From positions 58,437 to 122,436 of the IMG/VR virus record IMGVR_UViG_3300020183_005033: a stretch of 64,000 bases of DNA; one strand, 5' to 3'. The position numbers and the translations under genes are program-made. The notes below the pieces were generated by a model. It was not told the origin of the DNA and did not search any database. It was given only the letters and a program-made list of their open reading frames with translations. Source of the stretch: a virus. Shown in pieces: positions 49,304 to 58,600 of the stretch (positions are counted from its first letter, which is position 1; the number at the start of each line of letters is the position of its first letter).

Positions 49304-49870
49304 ATGATTGTTACAGTAATAACTCCATCAATAGGCAGGCCGACTCTCAAAGAAGCCTTGGAGTCACTACAAAGCCAATCTAATCCTAAATGGTTATCGC
49401 TCGTTGGGTTTGACGGCGTTAATCCTCCTCAACCTGTCCAAGACAACAGAATCACCTATGTCTATCTGACTAAGGCGGGCGGCGGCAAAAACCATGGCGG
49501 CGGAGTTAGAAACAAACTTATTCCGTTAGTCATGACCGATTGGCTGTGCTTCTTGGATGACGATGATAGCTTTCGGCCACACTATGTGGATGCTTTGGCA
49601 GCAGAATTGACTACCAACCCAGACGCTGACTGCGTTATCTTTAGGATGAGTTACGACGATAAAGACTCTAAAGTGCTGCCACCAGCTCACTTAAAGAATA
49701 TTCAGGCTTGTCTTGTTGGGATTTCTTGTGCAGCCAGGAAAGAGTTTTTAGTGCAAAACGGAATTGAATTTAAGAACGGACCCCTAGAAGATTATCACTT
49801 CTTAAGGCAGATTGAAGACAAGCGGGGCAAAATCGTCTTCTCTAAAGAGATTACTTACAACGTCAGGTAG
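49304..49870 (+). CDS. glycosyltransferase family 2 (GT-A fold)
   Basis: 188 aa. IVTVITPSIGRPTLKEALES is the N-terminal nucleotide-binding strand and helix of GT2 enzymes. WLCFLDDDDSF (about 81-91) holds the metal-binding DxD, and LEDYHFLRQI gives the ED acceptor-side acid. The substrate would be a nucleotide sugar. Acceptor unknown: virion protein, modified base or host glycan. The gene starts 1 bp after the MuF-like stop, so it belongs to the head operon, and it ends in an 8-bp convergent overlap with the minus-strand operon. Confidence 0.82.
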   Translation: MIVTVITPSIGRPTLKEALESLQSQSNPKWLSLVGFDGVNPPQPVQDNRITYVYLTKAGGGKNHGGGVRNKLIPLVMTDWLCFLDDDDSFRPHYVDALAAELTTNPDADCVIFRMSYDDKDSKVLPPAHLKNIQACLVGISCAARKEFLVQNGIEFKNGPLEDYHFLRQIEDKRGKIVFSKEITYNVR

Positions 49871-50141
49871 CAATCACTTCTTTAAAAACCACTACTCGAA
49901 TAGACATCCAAGTCTCTAGTCCATCATAATTAAAGCTACGGCGATGCTTAATTTGGTCTGGAGCGCGTCTATAGACTCTTCTTTGCGGCGTTTGTTCTGG
50001 CACAGAAACAGACTTGATTGGCGCGATTAGCTCTTCGGTTTTCCAGTCACAACTAAACGTGTTTTGAAACTCAATGGGGTTAAAGGAGCGGCTTAGCACT
50101 TCGTCCGCACTAACTAATGTAATTTCAATAAAATCTGTCAT
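49863..50141 (-). CDS. hypothetical protein, last gene of the helicase operon, 92 aa
   Basis: Strand-rich N-terminus (FIEITLVSADEVLS), a stretch of Arg/Tyr (QRRVYRRAPDQIKHRRSFNY) that could contact nucleic acid, and a final strand (WMSIRVVVFKEVI). It overlaps its upstream neighbour by 4 bp, which supports a real gene in a polycistronic unit. Not recognised. Confidence 0.6.
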   Translation of the reverse strand: MTDFIEITLVSADEVLSRSFNPIEFQNTFSCDWKTEELIAPIKSVSVPEQTPQRRVYRRAPDQIKHRRSFNYDGLETWMSIRVVVFKEVIAT

Positions 50142-50401
50142 GCGTCATCTTCCCTGCTTTTAATGACTAGAATCTTTTCTTGTTTTAAATAAGTTGTAAA
50201 AACTTTGGCTAAATGTTTATTCACAGCGTCTTTCCAAACTTGACTAAGAGGCTCTAAAGTTTTTGGATTACCCTGCTGGGCATTAAAGGCAACGGCTTGG
50301 GCAAATTTAACAAGATCCTGAGAATGGATAACAAGATGATAATTTCCTGTTTCTTCGTTTTCTGCAAGTGTATTAATTTCTTCTTTTGAGTAAATCTTCA
50401 T
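50138..50401 (-). CDS. hypothetical protein, 87 aa
   Basis: Short alpha/beta protein starting MKIYSKEEINTLAENEETG, with a strand YHLVIHSQDLV, helices, and a final strand KILVIKSRED. It overlaps both neighbours by 4 bp (ATGA type), showing tight translational coupling in the minus-strand operon. No domain is recognised. Confidence 0.62.
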   Translation of the reverse strand: MKIYSKEEINTLAENEETGNYHLVIHSQDLVKFAQAVAFNAQQGNPKTLEPLSQVWKDAVNKHLAKVFTTYLKQEKILVIKSREDDA

Positions 50402-50721
50402 TTAGTGCCCTTTTTTTGATCGACTTTTGTTTTAATCATGTTTTTCACTTCGATCCACTTTTCTTTTGAAATACGCATTTCTCTTTCAGATAGACCTACC
50501 ATATCCCACTTGCCATCTATACTAGACAGAGACACTCTTCCAAACTTAAGGACTTCGTCCCCTTCTGTCAATACAAAAATAGCCATCTTTGTCAAAGAGA
50601 CAATTAAGCCAACTTGTGTCTCATCTTCTTCATTTGCCATCTCGATGGTATCGCCTAGCTCAGCCCCTATAAGCTGTAGCTCGTCGTGCGCCCATGGCGT
50701 TGCTGATGTGTCTAAGTTCAT
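50398..50721 (-). CDS. hypothetical protein, 107 aa
   Basis: The middle part forms strands (TIEMANEEDETQVGLIV, MAIFVLTEGDEVLKFGRVSL), then a charged helix (EREMRISKEKWIEVKNMIKTK) and a Lys-rich end. An SH3-like barrel before a helix is a possible reading. A GAGAGGAA site precedes the ATG. It overlaps the next gene by 4 bp. Not recognised. Confidence 0.62.
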   Translation of the reverse strand: MNLDTSATPWAHDELQLIGAELGDTIEMANEEDETQVGLIVSLTKMAIFVLTEGDEVLKFGRVSLSSIDGKWDMVGLSEREMRISKEKWIEVKNMIKTKVDQKKGTK

Positions 50722-50730
50722 AAATTCCTC

Positions 50731-51006
50731 TCACGGAGCTGGTTCAAATCTCCAAAGTGGTTTATTGCTTGAGCCGTTGTAAATTAAAATTTTTTTGTAG
50801 TACCAACCATCGGGGCGTTCCACCCTAAGATTGTCAATATATTCTGCTGAATAGCCATCTAGTTCGTCTGCTTTTCTCAAAGCCTCAATCACTTCATCTC
50901 TTGATGGCATAGAAGACATCATTGCGTCTGCCCTGTAGTCATCCTGACCATCTACCCAATAAGCAGGAATCATTAGCTTATAGCGATGTGGCTGTGAAAA
51001 GCTCAT
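50731..51006 (-). CDS. hypothetical protein, 91 aa
   Basis: Start set at ATG 51006, with GTGAGG 7 bp upstream; a TTG at 51021 is also in frame. It contains YKLMIPAYWVDGQDDY, the helix DEVIEALRKADEL, and WYYKKILIYNG. Aromatic-rich and small. It lies 8 bp downstream of the GT9-like gene in the same operon. No known family. Confidence 0.6.
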   Translation of the reverse strand: MSFSQPHRYKLMIPAYWVDGQDDYRADAMMSSMPSRDEVIEALRKADELDGYSAEYIDNLRVERPDGWYYKKILIYNGSSNKPLWRFEPAP

Positions 51007-51014
51007 AACTGACC

Positions 51015-51938
51015 TCACCAAATCTTTAATTGGTTTAAAGCATCTATAAACTTTTTACTAGTCATTTTTGTAACACACTCTGCAAGCTCCATTTTGCGAG
51101 GACAGTTTGCAAAATTCCAGTAATTTAGTGACCAGTCTGACTCACAAAAACCGCAGGCAATATTGGGAGTAATTGAAATGGTGGGAACTCGTCCTCTGTA
51201 TGGAATCCGGAGCTCAGGTTTAATAGTCGTAAATCCGCAAACAACGGGAGTTTGGGTTGTCCAAGCAATGTGCATAGGGCCGCCGTCCATTCCCACGATG
51301 GCTTTAGACTGATTCATAATAGTTGCAAGCTCCCTAAAAGACGTATCGTCTCTTAAGTCTACTCCAAAGCCCGGATACTCAAAATCACTTACAGCGAGAC
51401 TGCTTTTCCAAATAGAAATAGCTCCTCTTTTGCCTACGTATACAGGAGTTAGCCCTTTTGAATAAACATATTCGGCAATTTTAGTAATTTCGTCTGATAG
51501 AATTGTACGCTGCTTGTCTCTGTAAGTAGTAATAATAATTACAGATTTACTAAAATCTACGCCGTAACGGCTTACGTCCGTTGGTAAAAGCGGAACGTAC
51601 TGGGCGTCGATGTCATCTAGTACGCGCCCCAGTAAACCAATAGAGGCGTATTGGGTCAGTTTCATGCGAGACGGAGTTAGCTTACAAACATGGTTACCAA
51701 CTCCGAGCATATTTAAATGCCTAATTGAATATCCCTTAGGGTACTGAGCCGTAACTTCGGTAAATTTACTTTCAGGAATAAAATGAAAAAAATCTTTAAA
51801 ATCCGGATAAACTCCTACAAGGTAATCGTCCGTTCTTTTGTGAAAATTTTCGGTAGCGTATTTTAAAGAAGGAGCGGCAGCTATTAGATCACCCACTGCA
51901 GCAGAGTTCAAACAATATACGACTTTATCTGCAATCAT
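51015..51938 (-). CDS. glycosyltransferase family 9-like (heptosyltransferase fold)
   Basis: 307 aa from ATG 51938 (AAGGAC upstream; a TTG start at 51959 would overlap the helicase gene). The start VYCLNSAAVGDLIAAAPSLKYA mirrors the GT9 opening (GDxxxxxPxL). SVIIITTYRDKQR begins the second Rossmann domain. AIVGMDGGPMHIAWTTQTPVVCGF is the GT9 nucleotide-sugar motif (D-GP-HxA). A cluster of four cysteines near the end (CGFCESD, NCPRKM, ECV) suggests a metal site. GT-B enzymes of this family add heptose or other sugars to lipopolysaccharide, so remodelling of host surface or of virion sugar is plausible. Confidence 0.78.
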   Translation of the reverse strand: MIADKVVYCLNSAAVGDLIAAAPSLKYATENFHKRTDDYLVGVYPDFKDFFHFIPESKFTEVTAQYPKGYSIRHLNMLGVGNHVCKLTPSRMKLTQYASIGLLGRVLDDIDAQYVPLLPTDVSRYGVDFSKSVIIITTYRDKQRTILSDEITKIAEYVYSKGLTPVYVGKRGAISIWKSSLAVSDFEYPGFGVDLRDDTSFRELATIMNQSKAIVGMDGGPMHIAWTTQTPVVCGFTTIKPELRIPYRGRVPTISITPNIACGFCESDWSLNYWNFANCPRKMELAECVTKMTSKKFIDALNQLKIW

Positions 51939-51939
51939 C

Positions 51940-53391
51940 TTAAATGTCCTTATAAACAATGTCTTCGGTTATCGTCTCATAAACACTATATCTTGACTTA
52001 GCATACTGTTTAAAAATATCAAAGAACTTTTCGCTATCGCTATTCCAAACCCCATAGCCAGCGGTTGTAATGTCGATAAAGATTAGTTTCTTGCCTTTTT
52101 TATACCGAAGGCCACGGCCAATAACCTGCCGAGTTAAGGCTTCTGCCGAGTTTTGAACACAACTAATCATAAAGTCAACGTCGGGCAAGTCGATACCTTC
52201 TCCCAACAGACTGCTATTAGACACTAGGAGATTCGTCTTACCATCTTTAAATTGATAAAAAGGATTGCGGTATCCGCTATGAGCAGGCTCGCAGGCGACC
52301 CCCATTTCAGACGCATACTCACAAAACTCGGCTGACGGCTCGACTGTCTTAAACAACACTAAGACCTTAAGTCCCTTGTTTAGTCCGCTCTTAACTAGGT
52401 TAAGCACCGTATGGAGCGACTTTTCGTGAGTAGAAAGCATCTTGTAGGCTGTCTGCTGATGAGTCGTCTCTCTAATGCGGCCTAAACCAGTAATCGTTAG
52501 GCAGGTAATGGCTACGGGGCAAAGGAACTCATTGTCAATTGCCCACTTACTGTCTTTTTGAAAGACAATAGGCCCGACAATCCCATGGAAGCCAAGTTCC
52601 AAGTTGTCTGCTCTGACTGGAGTTGCCGTAAAGCCATAGATATACTTGGCTCGACTTCCAAAGATAGCCAATTCTTTATACATGTTAGAAGAGGAGTGGT
52701 GAGCTTCGTCAATAATAATAGCATCAAAGATGTCTGAGTAGTTACGGCCACTGTTGACAGTGGCAATAGCAACATCAACACCCTCTTTGAATTTGTGCTT
52801 GCCACCGATGCCGCAGCTCTTGGGGGCAATCTGTTTAATGTCTTTAAGCATCTGAGAGATAAGTTCGATAGTAGGGACAACAATGAGGACTCTGAGGCCA
52901 CGCTCGACGAGGGCACGACTCAGTAGGCTGATACACATTGACTTGCCTGTTCCTGTCGGCAAAACAATACAGCCCCTCTTATAGCCAAGAGCAGTCTTGA
53001 CGGCTTCAGCCTGATAGTCTCTTGGAACTTTAGGACCTACGGGAGACAGATTGAGTTCTCTATCTTTTTCTTTATGGCCTTCCATGTTAGGAACGAGCCA
53101 CCAGAACCCAGGGGGTACACTGAGAGTCCCATCATCATTTTCGCCGTAATATTCTACTTTAGTCTCTAGTTCTAGTTGGGCAAGCTCAAGCTTAATCTTG
53201 ATGGCGTGCTTTTCGTTGTAGGGCTTTTGACGCTTAAGGAGCTTAATTTTTGAAATTACACCCTTATTTTCAACTGTTAGGAGATTTCTAACAGTTGCGA
53301 GTACGTCTGAAGTGCCTGACAGAGTGATTTCATTGTTCTTATACTCGCCCCTAAGGCCGCGTATGGGTTCAAAAGTATTATCTTTAGCCAT
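51940..53391 (-). CDS. superfamily 2 DEAD/DEAH-box helicase (UvsW/type III R-like)
   Basis: 483 aa. Motifs in order: RDYQAEAV (Q-like, 124-131), LPTGTGKS (I, 144-151), VVPTIELISQM (Ia), IIDEAHH (II), GFTATP (III), SNSSLLGEGIDLPDVD (V) and QVIGRGLRYKKGK (VI). The N-terminal 110 residues form a separate domain such as is found in T4 UvsW, which rewinds and branch-migrates DNA. A role in replication, recombination or late repair is likely. It leads the minus-strand operon, with its own promoter at 53410. GGAG precedes the ATG. Confidence 0.87.
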   Translation of the reverse strand: MAKDNTFEPIRGLRGEYKNNEITLSGTSDVLATVRNLLTVENKGVISKIKLLKRQKPYNEKHAIKIKLELAQLELETKVEYYGENDDGTLSVPPGFWWLVPNMEGHKEKDRELNLSPVGPKVPRDYQAEAVKTALGYKRGCIVLPTGTGKSMCISLLSRALVERGLRVLIVVPTIELISQMLKDIKQIAPKSCGIGGKHKFKEGVDVAIATVNSGRNYSDIFDAIIIDEAHHSSSNMYKELAIFGSRAKYIYGFTATPVRADNLELGFHGIVGPIVFQKDSKWAIDNEFLCPVAITCLTITGLGRIRETTHQQTAYKMLSTHEKSLHTVLNLVKSGLNKGLKVLVLFKTVEPSAEFCEYASEMGVACEPAHSGYRNPFYQFKDGKTNLLVSNSSLLGEGIDLPDVDFMISCVQNSAEALTRQVIGRGLRYKKGKKLIFIDITTAGYGVWNSDSEKFFDIFKQYAKSRYSVYETITEDIVYKDI

Positions 53392-53402
53392 AAGTTCTCC
53401 GT

Positions 53403-53420
53403 TTTGTTATCTATAACAAA
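53403..53420. promoter_or_regulatory. 8-bp perfect palindrome, putative operator
   Basis: TTTGTTAT (53403-53410), CT, ATAACAAA (53413-53420). It covers the -10 box and start region of the helicase promoter, where a dimeric repressor would block it. It lies 34 bp from the divergent protease promoter. Confidence 0.65.
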
Positions 53421-53438
53421 GACAAATGTGTGAGTCAA
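53410..53438 (-). promoter_or_regulatory. sigma-70-type promoter of the helicase operon
   Basis: On the minus strand TTGACT (53438-53433), 17-bp spacer, TATAGA (53415-53410). Transcription would start near 53402, leaving a leader of about ten bases before the helicase ATG. Confidence 0.68.
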
Positions 53439-53447
53439 TGTTAAAAT
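53439..53447 (+). promoter_or_regulatory. extended -10 promoter of the protease gene
   Basis: TGTTAAAAT directly next to the -35 box of the divergent helicase promoter, 29 bp before ATG 53476. No -35 is evident, as is common for extended -10 sites. Confidence 0.45.
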
Positions 53448-53475
53448 ACAACGAGTATGTCATAGGGGTTAAGAC

Positions 53476-54258
53476 ATGGGACTCAAAGTCTTTGGATTGG
53501 GCGCAGTACAATCAGTCGATAAACAAGGCGAACTGATTGAAATTGCTAATATTGATACATCCAATCTACGCATGATTACAGACGAACACAACTCCGACCA
53601 AAAGGGAGCTTGGTGTATTGTTGGCGGAATTACTGCCCACAAAAAGATTATGTCTGAAAAAGACTGCGAGACTCCCCGCCAGAAGAAATGTTGGGACTTA
53701 GTCAAAGTTCCTTACCTTTATGTCGAAGGAGAACTTGCCGATGGACACCCAAATGCTGATGCTGCTGCTGCTCTTATTAGGTATACTGCCGCTAATCCTG
53801 ATTTACCCCTAAGAATTGGGATGTCAATTGAAGGTCTTATCCTAAAGCGTGGCGGACCGGAAGGTTCAGCAGAACACAAAGTCATCAAGCAGTCTTCGGC
53901 AGATGCTATTGCTATTACGGCTAAACCCTGCAACCCACAGGCTCAGATGTTCCCCATGAATGACCTCATGAAGTCATCTGCAGAGCCGCCCCCCGCTGAG
54001 TATCTACAAAAGTTTATGAAATCCGAGAGCGCAACTCAGTCTTTTAAGCACCGTCCAGAGATTCGCCTCAAACAAAAGCTCGAAGAGTTGAAAAAGTCTT
54101 TGGAAGATGTTTTAAAGGGTGGAGTGTGTTCTGTTAAGTGCTGGAACTGCGGCGACACTGAGAGAATGTTCAAAGCGTCGCGCGAGTGGAGTAATCGCTG
54201 CAAGAAGTGCGGAGATGCTCGAAGTATGCAAGATATCTGGAAAGCTTTAAACCAATAA
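53476..54258 (+). CDS. prohead protease with C-terminal zinc ribbon
   Basis: 260 aa. Features of the phage prohead serine protease group: MITDEHNSDQKG (His38), WCIVGGIT, YLYVEGELADGHPNADAA, then LRIGMSIEGLIL (Ser117) and SSADAIAITAKPCNPQAQ. The His-Ser pair with this spacing, GMSIEG and the AITxxPxNP stretch agree with T4 gp21-like enzymes, which mature the scaffold and capsid. Residues 222-250 add CWNCGD and CKKCGD, a four-cysteine ribbon not usual in this family. It may bind DNA or scaffold. No capsid gene follows at once, so gene order is uncommon. Confidence 0.72.
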   Translation: MGLKVFGLGAVQSVDKQGELIEIANIDTSNLRMITDEHNSDQKGAWCIVGGITAHKKIMSEKDCETPRQKKCWDLVKVPYLYVEGELADGHPNADAAAALIRYTAANPDLPLRIGMSIEGLILKRGGPEGSAEHKVIKQSSADAIAITAKPCNPQAQMFPMNDLMKSSAEPPPAEYLQKFMKSESATQSFKHRPEIRLKQKLEELKKSLEDVLKGGVCSVKCWNCGDTERMFKASREWSNRCKKCGDARSMQDIWKALNQ

Positions 54259-54267
54259 GAGGTTGAT

Positions 54268-54645
54268 ATGCCAAACATTTTTTCTGATAACGGCGTGGGT
54301 GGATTAAAATTAGATTACGGCGAAGCGACAAAAGTTGCTTTGGCCGCCGCTACAGAGCTTGCGCCAGCAATGTTAATTACATTGGCAGATCAGTCTCATA
54401 AAATTATTTTTCACAACGACTCGGATCAAGAAGTACAAGTTTTAATTGCAAATCCTTCTAGCTTAGAAGGAGCTTGGCAAAAAATACTTTGTCTTGCCCC
54501 CGGACAAAGCTTACCGATTGAAAACTATGCTGGGCCTATGTGTTTATTTCCGCCTCGCACCAAGTTTGCGGCGTATTCATTGGCCACTCACATAGGAATT
54601 GGCAACCCAGATGGAAAGTGTAGAGTTTACTGCTGGTTAGCGTAA
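54268..54645 (+). CDS. possible head decoration protein, 125 aa
   Basis: It has no charge-rich helices; instead a compact beta domain (HKIIFHNDSDQEVQVLIAN, WQKILCLAPGQSLPIENYAGPMCLFPP). The last part contains Ala/Gly/Cys strands (YSLATHIGIGN, CRVYCWLA). Such small beta barrels decorate phage heads, and it follows the protease by 9 bp and ends in a strong terminator. AGAGG precedes the ATG. Position-based guess. Confidence 0.5.
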   Translation: MPNIFSDNGVGGLKLDYGEATKVALAAATELAPAMLITLADQSHKIIFHNDSDQEVQVLIANPSSLEGAWQKILCLAPGQSLPIENYAGPMCLFPPRTKFAAYSLATHIGIGNPDGKCRVYCWLA

Positions 54646-54652
54646 ATATCTA

Positions 54653-54677
54653 GGGGGCTTGAAGCCCCCTTTTTTTT
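54653..54677 (+). terminator. strong rho-independent terminator
   Basis: GGGGGCTT (54653-54660), G, AAGCCCCC (54662-54669), then eight T. It ends the protease unit. The T-tract is only on the plus strand, and the minus-strand AP2-like gene stops right next to it. Confidence 0.9.
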
Positions 54678-55194
54678 ATTTCTTAACAAGTCTCGCCACT
54701 TCATGAACAATAACATTAAAGACAGTTGTCTGCCTTTCGTCAGCCAGCTCAACTAGATAATTAAGAATTAAGTCAAGAGTTTTTTGCGCTAATTGCTTGT
54801 TAAGGGCTGCCTCATCAATTCCCTTGACTGTCAATTCTCCTGTGGGTGTTCCTACGGCGGATTTTGAAGAAGACTTAATCTTTGATGGTTTTTTGGTTGT
54901 TACGTGTGATTTATTATTAAGTACGAACACATCGGGCTTAGGGGTAGATTTAGCCACAGATACTTTCTTTTTATTAGACTTTTTGGTAGGAGCAAACTGC
55001 GCTCTAATAGAGTTCAAGATAGGGGTATTACTGTCTTGTGTTTGCTCTGGTTCTTCATGTGCCCTAAGAGCAGCTTGAGCTTCTTCTAAAGAACTAAACC
55101 GTCCCAAGTAGACCGTCTTAGAATCTTTGTAAGTTCTAACCAAATACTTGCGCTCAGTCTTGCTATAAGAAATACCGTTAATGCCAATTTTCAT
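54676..55194 (-). CDS. AP2-like DNA-binding domain protein
   Basis: 172 aa. Residues about 3-46, INGISYSKTERKYLVRTY, then VYLGRFSSLEEAQAALRAHE, are a compact AP2/ERF-like domain (three strands and a helix with the LGxFxxxEEAxxA motif), known in phage nucleases and integrases as a DNA-binding module. The middle is a Lys/Ser/Thr/Pro-rich linker (about 60-125) and the end is helical (LDLILNYLVELADERQ). No HNH part is seen. It probably binds DNA as a regulator or is a remnant of a mobile nuclease. It overlaps the upstream gene by 4 bp. Confidence 0.72.
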   Translation of the reverse strand: MKIGINGISYSKTERKYLVRTYKDSKTVYLGRFSSLEEAQAALRAHEEPEQTQDSNTPILNSIRAQFAPTKKSNKKKVSVAKSTPKPDVFVLNNKSHVTTKKPSKIKSSSKSAVGTPTGELTVKGIDEAALNKQLAQKTLDLILNYLVELADERQTTVFNVIVHEVARLVKK

Positions 55195-55475
55195 AACTTC
55201 TCCTTTTTAATAAAATCTCTTAACTCTGGATTCCACTCACCAAGCATTCCATCTTCTGCAAAACGTCTATTATTAGTTACAGGGTCTCCTGCGTGTAAAT
55301 GAGACAGTTCTAAGCTGTCTAGCTTATGGACGGCCAGATTGAACATACTGGGCGCATACGTAGACCGCCCGTCTACGTACCTAAAGGCCATCCACATAGT
55401 GTCCTGAATGATTTGTTTTAAAACTTCATTCTCCTCTTTGAGTTTTTTCATCGTCACGAGAAACCTCTCTGTCAT
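55191..55475 (-). CDS. hypothetical protein, 94 aa
   Basis: Starts at ATG 55475, or at ATG 55451 (MKKLKEENEVLK), neither with a clear ribosome site; the GAGAGG before the second is 12 bp away. The first part is a coiled-coil-like helix, the middle has HLHAGDPVTNNRR and the end WNPELRDFIKKEK. Middle member of a three-gene minus-strand operon, with overlaps on both sides. Not recognised. Confidence 0.55.
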   Translation of the reverse strand: MTERFLVTMKKLKEENEVLKQIIQDTMWMAFRYVDGRSTYAPSMFNLAVHKLDSLELSHLHAGDPVTNNRRFAEDGMLGEWNPELRDFIKKEKL

Positions 55476-55545
55476 TAATCGTCATAAGCAGCATTAATGA
55501 AGATACCAAAATAACCCCCAACATTGCAAGAAGAATATTTTGCAT
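55426..55545 (-). CDS. small membrane protein, 39 aa
   Basis: ATG 55545 follows a strong AAGGAGGA site. The product starts MQNILLAMLGVILVSSLMLLM and continues with a charged tail (NDREVSRDDEKTQ), so one N-terminal membrane helix and a soluble tail. It overlaps the next gene by 50 bp. The ribosome site makes it credible despite its size. A minor inner-membrane role is inferred. Confidence 0.55.
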   Translation of the reverse strand: MQNILLAMLGVILVSSLMLLMTINDREVSRDDEKTQRGE

Positions 55546-55582
55546 GACTTGTCCTCCTTATACCCTTCTATTCGGAAATTGC

Positions 55583-55611
55583 TTGAGAAACTTTAGTCAT
55601 TATTGTAAAAT
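55583..55611 (+). promoter_or_regulatory. sigma-70-type promoter of the fibre module
   Basis: TTGAGA (55583-55588), 17-bp spacer, TAAAAT (55606-55611), 42 bp before the fibre ATG. Same style as the sites at 20500 and 42092. Confidence 0.65.
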
Positions 55612-55652
55612 AATCCTATATCGTTCTACCTAAATTTCCCTAAGAGGGCGAA

Positions 55653-58600
55653 ATGGCTGAAATTTTACATAAAGACCTAATCGGCGAAGACATTCACGAA
55701 TTGCGTATTACAATTGGGTCAACCGCCCCCTCTTCCGTTCCACTGTTTGTGGGACAAGGGTATTATGATATTGTCGCTAAAAAGCTTTATATATCCCAGG
55801 GAACGTCTACCGTTGCAGATTGGGTCACAACTGAAATCCCAGCATTTGTAAATCTCATAGACACTCGAACCGTTTCGTGGACTTCCACCGTTATTGGGAG
55901 TCAAATCGCATATAGAGCAAACGTTGAAGAGGCTGAGTTAATATTGACCTCTTCAAATGTTACGGATTTCGCCACCGCCGTTTTAACAATTCCTCAAATT
56001 GTTTCTCTTTTGGCCGACCAGCATACTCGTTTAGTTATGAGAACCGGGGCAGAACCTCAGCCAAGCGTTTGGAATCCATCTTTTTTTAATGGTCTGGAGT
56101 TAGATGCCGATTCTCAAAAAATTAAATTATCGCAAAATTTATCTGACACCGGAAATCCAACTTTTGACGAAATCACGTTAACCGTCAAAACAAAAACACC
56201 GATTTTAACGCTTACCCCGGGCGGCACTCCTACTTCCGCTTCGCTCTATCTAGATCCCGTAAAAGGTATGGTTTCAAGTGGGTACGCCGGCTCTACGTCT
56301 AGTTTTGTTTTGGAAAATGAATTAGGCGCGACCGTTCTTTCTAATCCAATCGGCACCGATCAGCTGGTGGTGCCTTCTCTGGGAGCCGGAATTAACACTC
56401 CCGGAGTTGTACACACAAATAGTAATGGATTACTTAGCTCTTCAAAAATAATTGATGTCGATGTGGGAGTTAATGCCGCCATTCAGGGAACAAAAATTAT
56501 CCCTGACTTTGGTTCACAGAACGTTCAGACAACCGGCGCCCTTTTTGTTGATACAATCGAGTCGGATACCGATGATATTAGTGTTTTGGCGGGCAACACA
56601 AATAAAAACATTTCAATTGGTACGGGTATTGGATACAATACAATTACAATCGGTGGACTTAATTCTACCGTAAATATCTCGGGAGCCACATATACAACCC
56701 CGGTTGAATATGTCTCCGAAGATAAAAATATTGTTGTAAATTTCAACGCTTCTGGACAAGATTCTCAGGAATCTGGACTGTACGTTCAAGAAGAATATGC
56801 CGGTGCGCATATTGATTTGTTAGATGCTATTTGGCAATCTGGAAATACAGTTAGATATATAGTCGATGGTGCCGGAAGTGGCGTTGATGGATTAGCTGCT
56901 GGCGAATATATTCGCGTGACAAATTTTTTAAATAACCAAAACAACGGTACTTTTAAGGTAACTACGGTCAACGTTGGTTATGTGGACGTAGTTAACCCTC
57001 AAAGAACAAACGCTTCTTTGGATGAAACGGGCGTTTCTGGAGCAAGTGGCGCTCGTTTGTTATTAAATGGATATGTTCACGTTGGCGCTACGCGCATGAG
57101 TTGGGAGGTTAGGGCACCTGCTCATTCAGGCATAATTGATTTAAAGCCACAAGCTTTGGCAAAAACCCTGCTTTTAACCAGCGAATCGACAGATAATGTA
57201 ACAGTTAAGTTTAATACGAACTTAACTATTGATCAGGATTTGCAAAAAACATCGTCGGCTGAGTTTTCAAATTTAAAGCTTTCTAGCTTTGGAACCGGCA
57301 TAGTGCGATCAGATGTTGACGGACAGCTATCATCTTCTTTAATTCAAAATTCAGACATTGACGGCGCTGCCGGAATTTCAGGAACAAAAATTATCCCTAA
57401 CTTTGGTTCACAGAACATTCAGACAACCGGAGACTTATCGGCTGGTTCTGTAAAAATTACAGGATTTGAACCAATTTCTGGAGCAAATCTTTTTAAATCA
57501 ACAACAAATGGTTTGGTTTTAAGGGGAATTGCGGGCACAGCTGCATCATTTAAACTAATTAGCGAACTCGGAGTAAATTTAGTAACAATTACCGATAACG
57601 GAACTGTTACTTTTCATGAACTAACAAATGGAATCGTGAAGGCTTCTGCCGCTGGAGTTTTAAGTTCAAGTTTAATAACAGACGCTGACGTTGGTGCCGC
57701 CGCGAACATACAGGGTAGCAAAATTCAGGAAGCCAGTACCACTGAGCCTGGAATAGTTACAATATCTTCTCAGTCTTTTTCGGGGAACAAGACATTTACA
57801 GGAAATGTTGCTGTTTCCGGTTTATCTACGGTCGGTGTTGTTCATAATGATGTCGCCGGCTTGCTTTCAACGTCTCTAATTATGGATGCTGATGTTAACC
57901 CATCTGCGGCAATTTCTGCCTTCAAAATTTCAATTCAACCGGGCGGAAACATCACGTCAATAGACGCTCAGGCTGCAATCGATGAGCTAGATGAGAAAAA
58001 AGTCGCAAAAACGGGCGACAGTATGTCCGGATCTTTAACTTTTTCAAGCGGATTTGGCATAGAATCAACAGCGCCGTCCGCTGCACTAAATGTCGGAGCA
58101 ACCTCAAATACGTCTGTTTTGAATCTTGGAACAGGCAGCTCTACCAAAACTATTAACTTGGGTACTGGCTCGGGCGCAACAACAATTAATATTGGTGGCT
58201 CTGGCGATACTATTAATATTGTTGGAACCTTAAATAGCGTTAATGTTACCGATATGGAGGTTACCGACAAAAATATTACCCTCAATAAACAAGGTGCATC
58301 CTCTTCTGGAGACGGAGCTGGTCTTGGTATTGAGGAAAATGCAAGTATTGTCGGCTATGCAAAAATTGGTAATAGCAGAACTAGTTGGGAATTTAAGGCT
58401 CCCGCAGGTTCTGGCAACATTAGGTTAACTCCCTCCACCGAAGCTTATGCCGCAGAGTTTAAAATTCCTAGCCTGACCTCTTCGGTTGTTTATAGCTTTC
58501 CCGCAATTACAGAAACTTTGGTGGGCAGAAGCACAACGGACAATCTTTCTAATAAAACGTTGTTTAATCCAATTATTGATCAGATCACGCCCTATAACGT

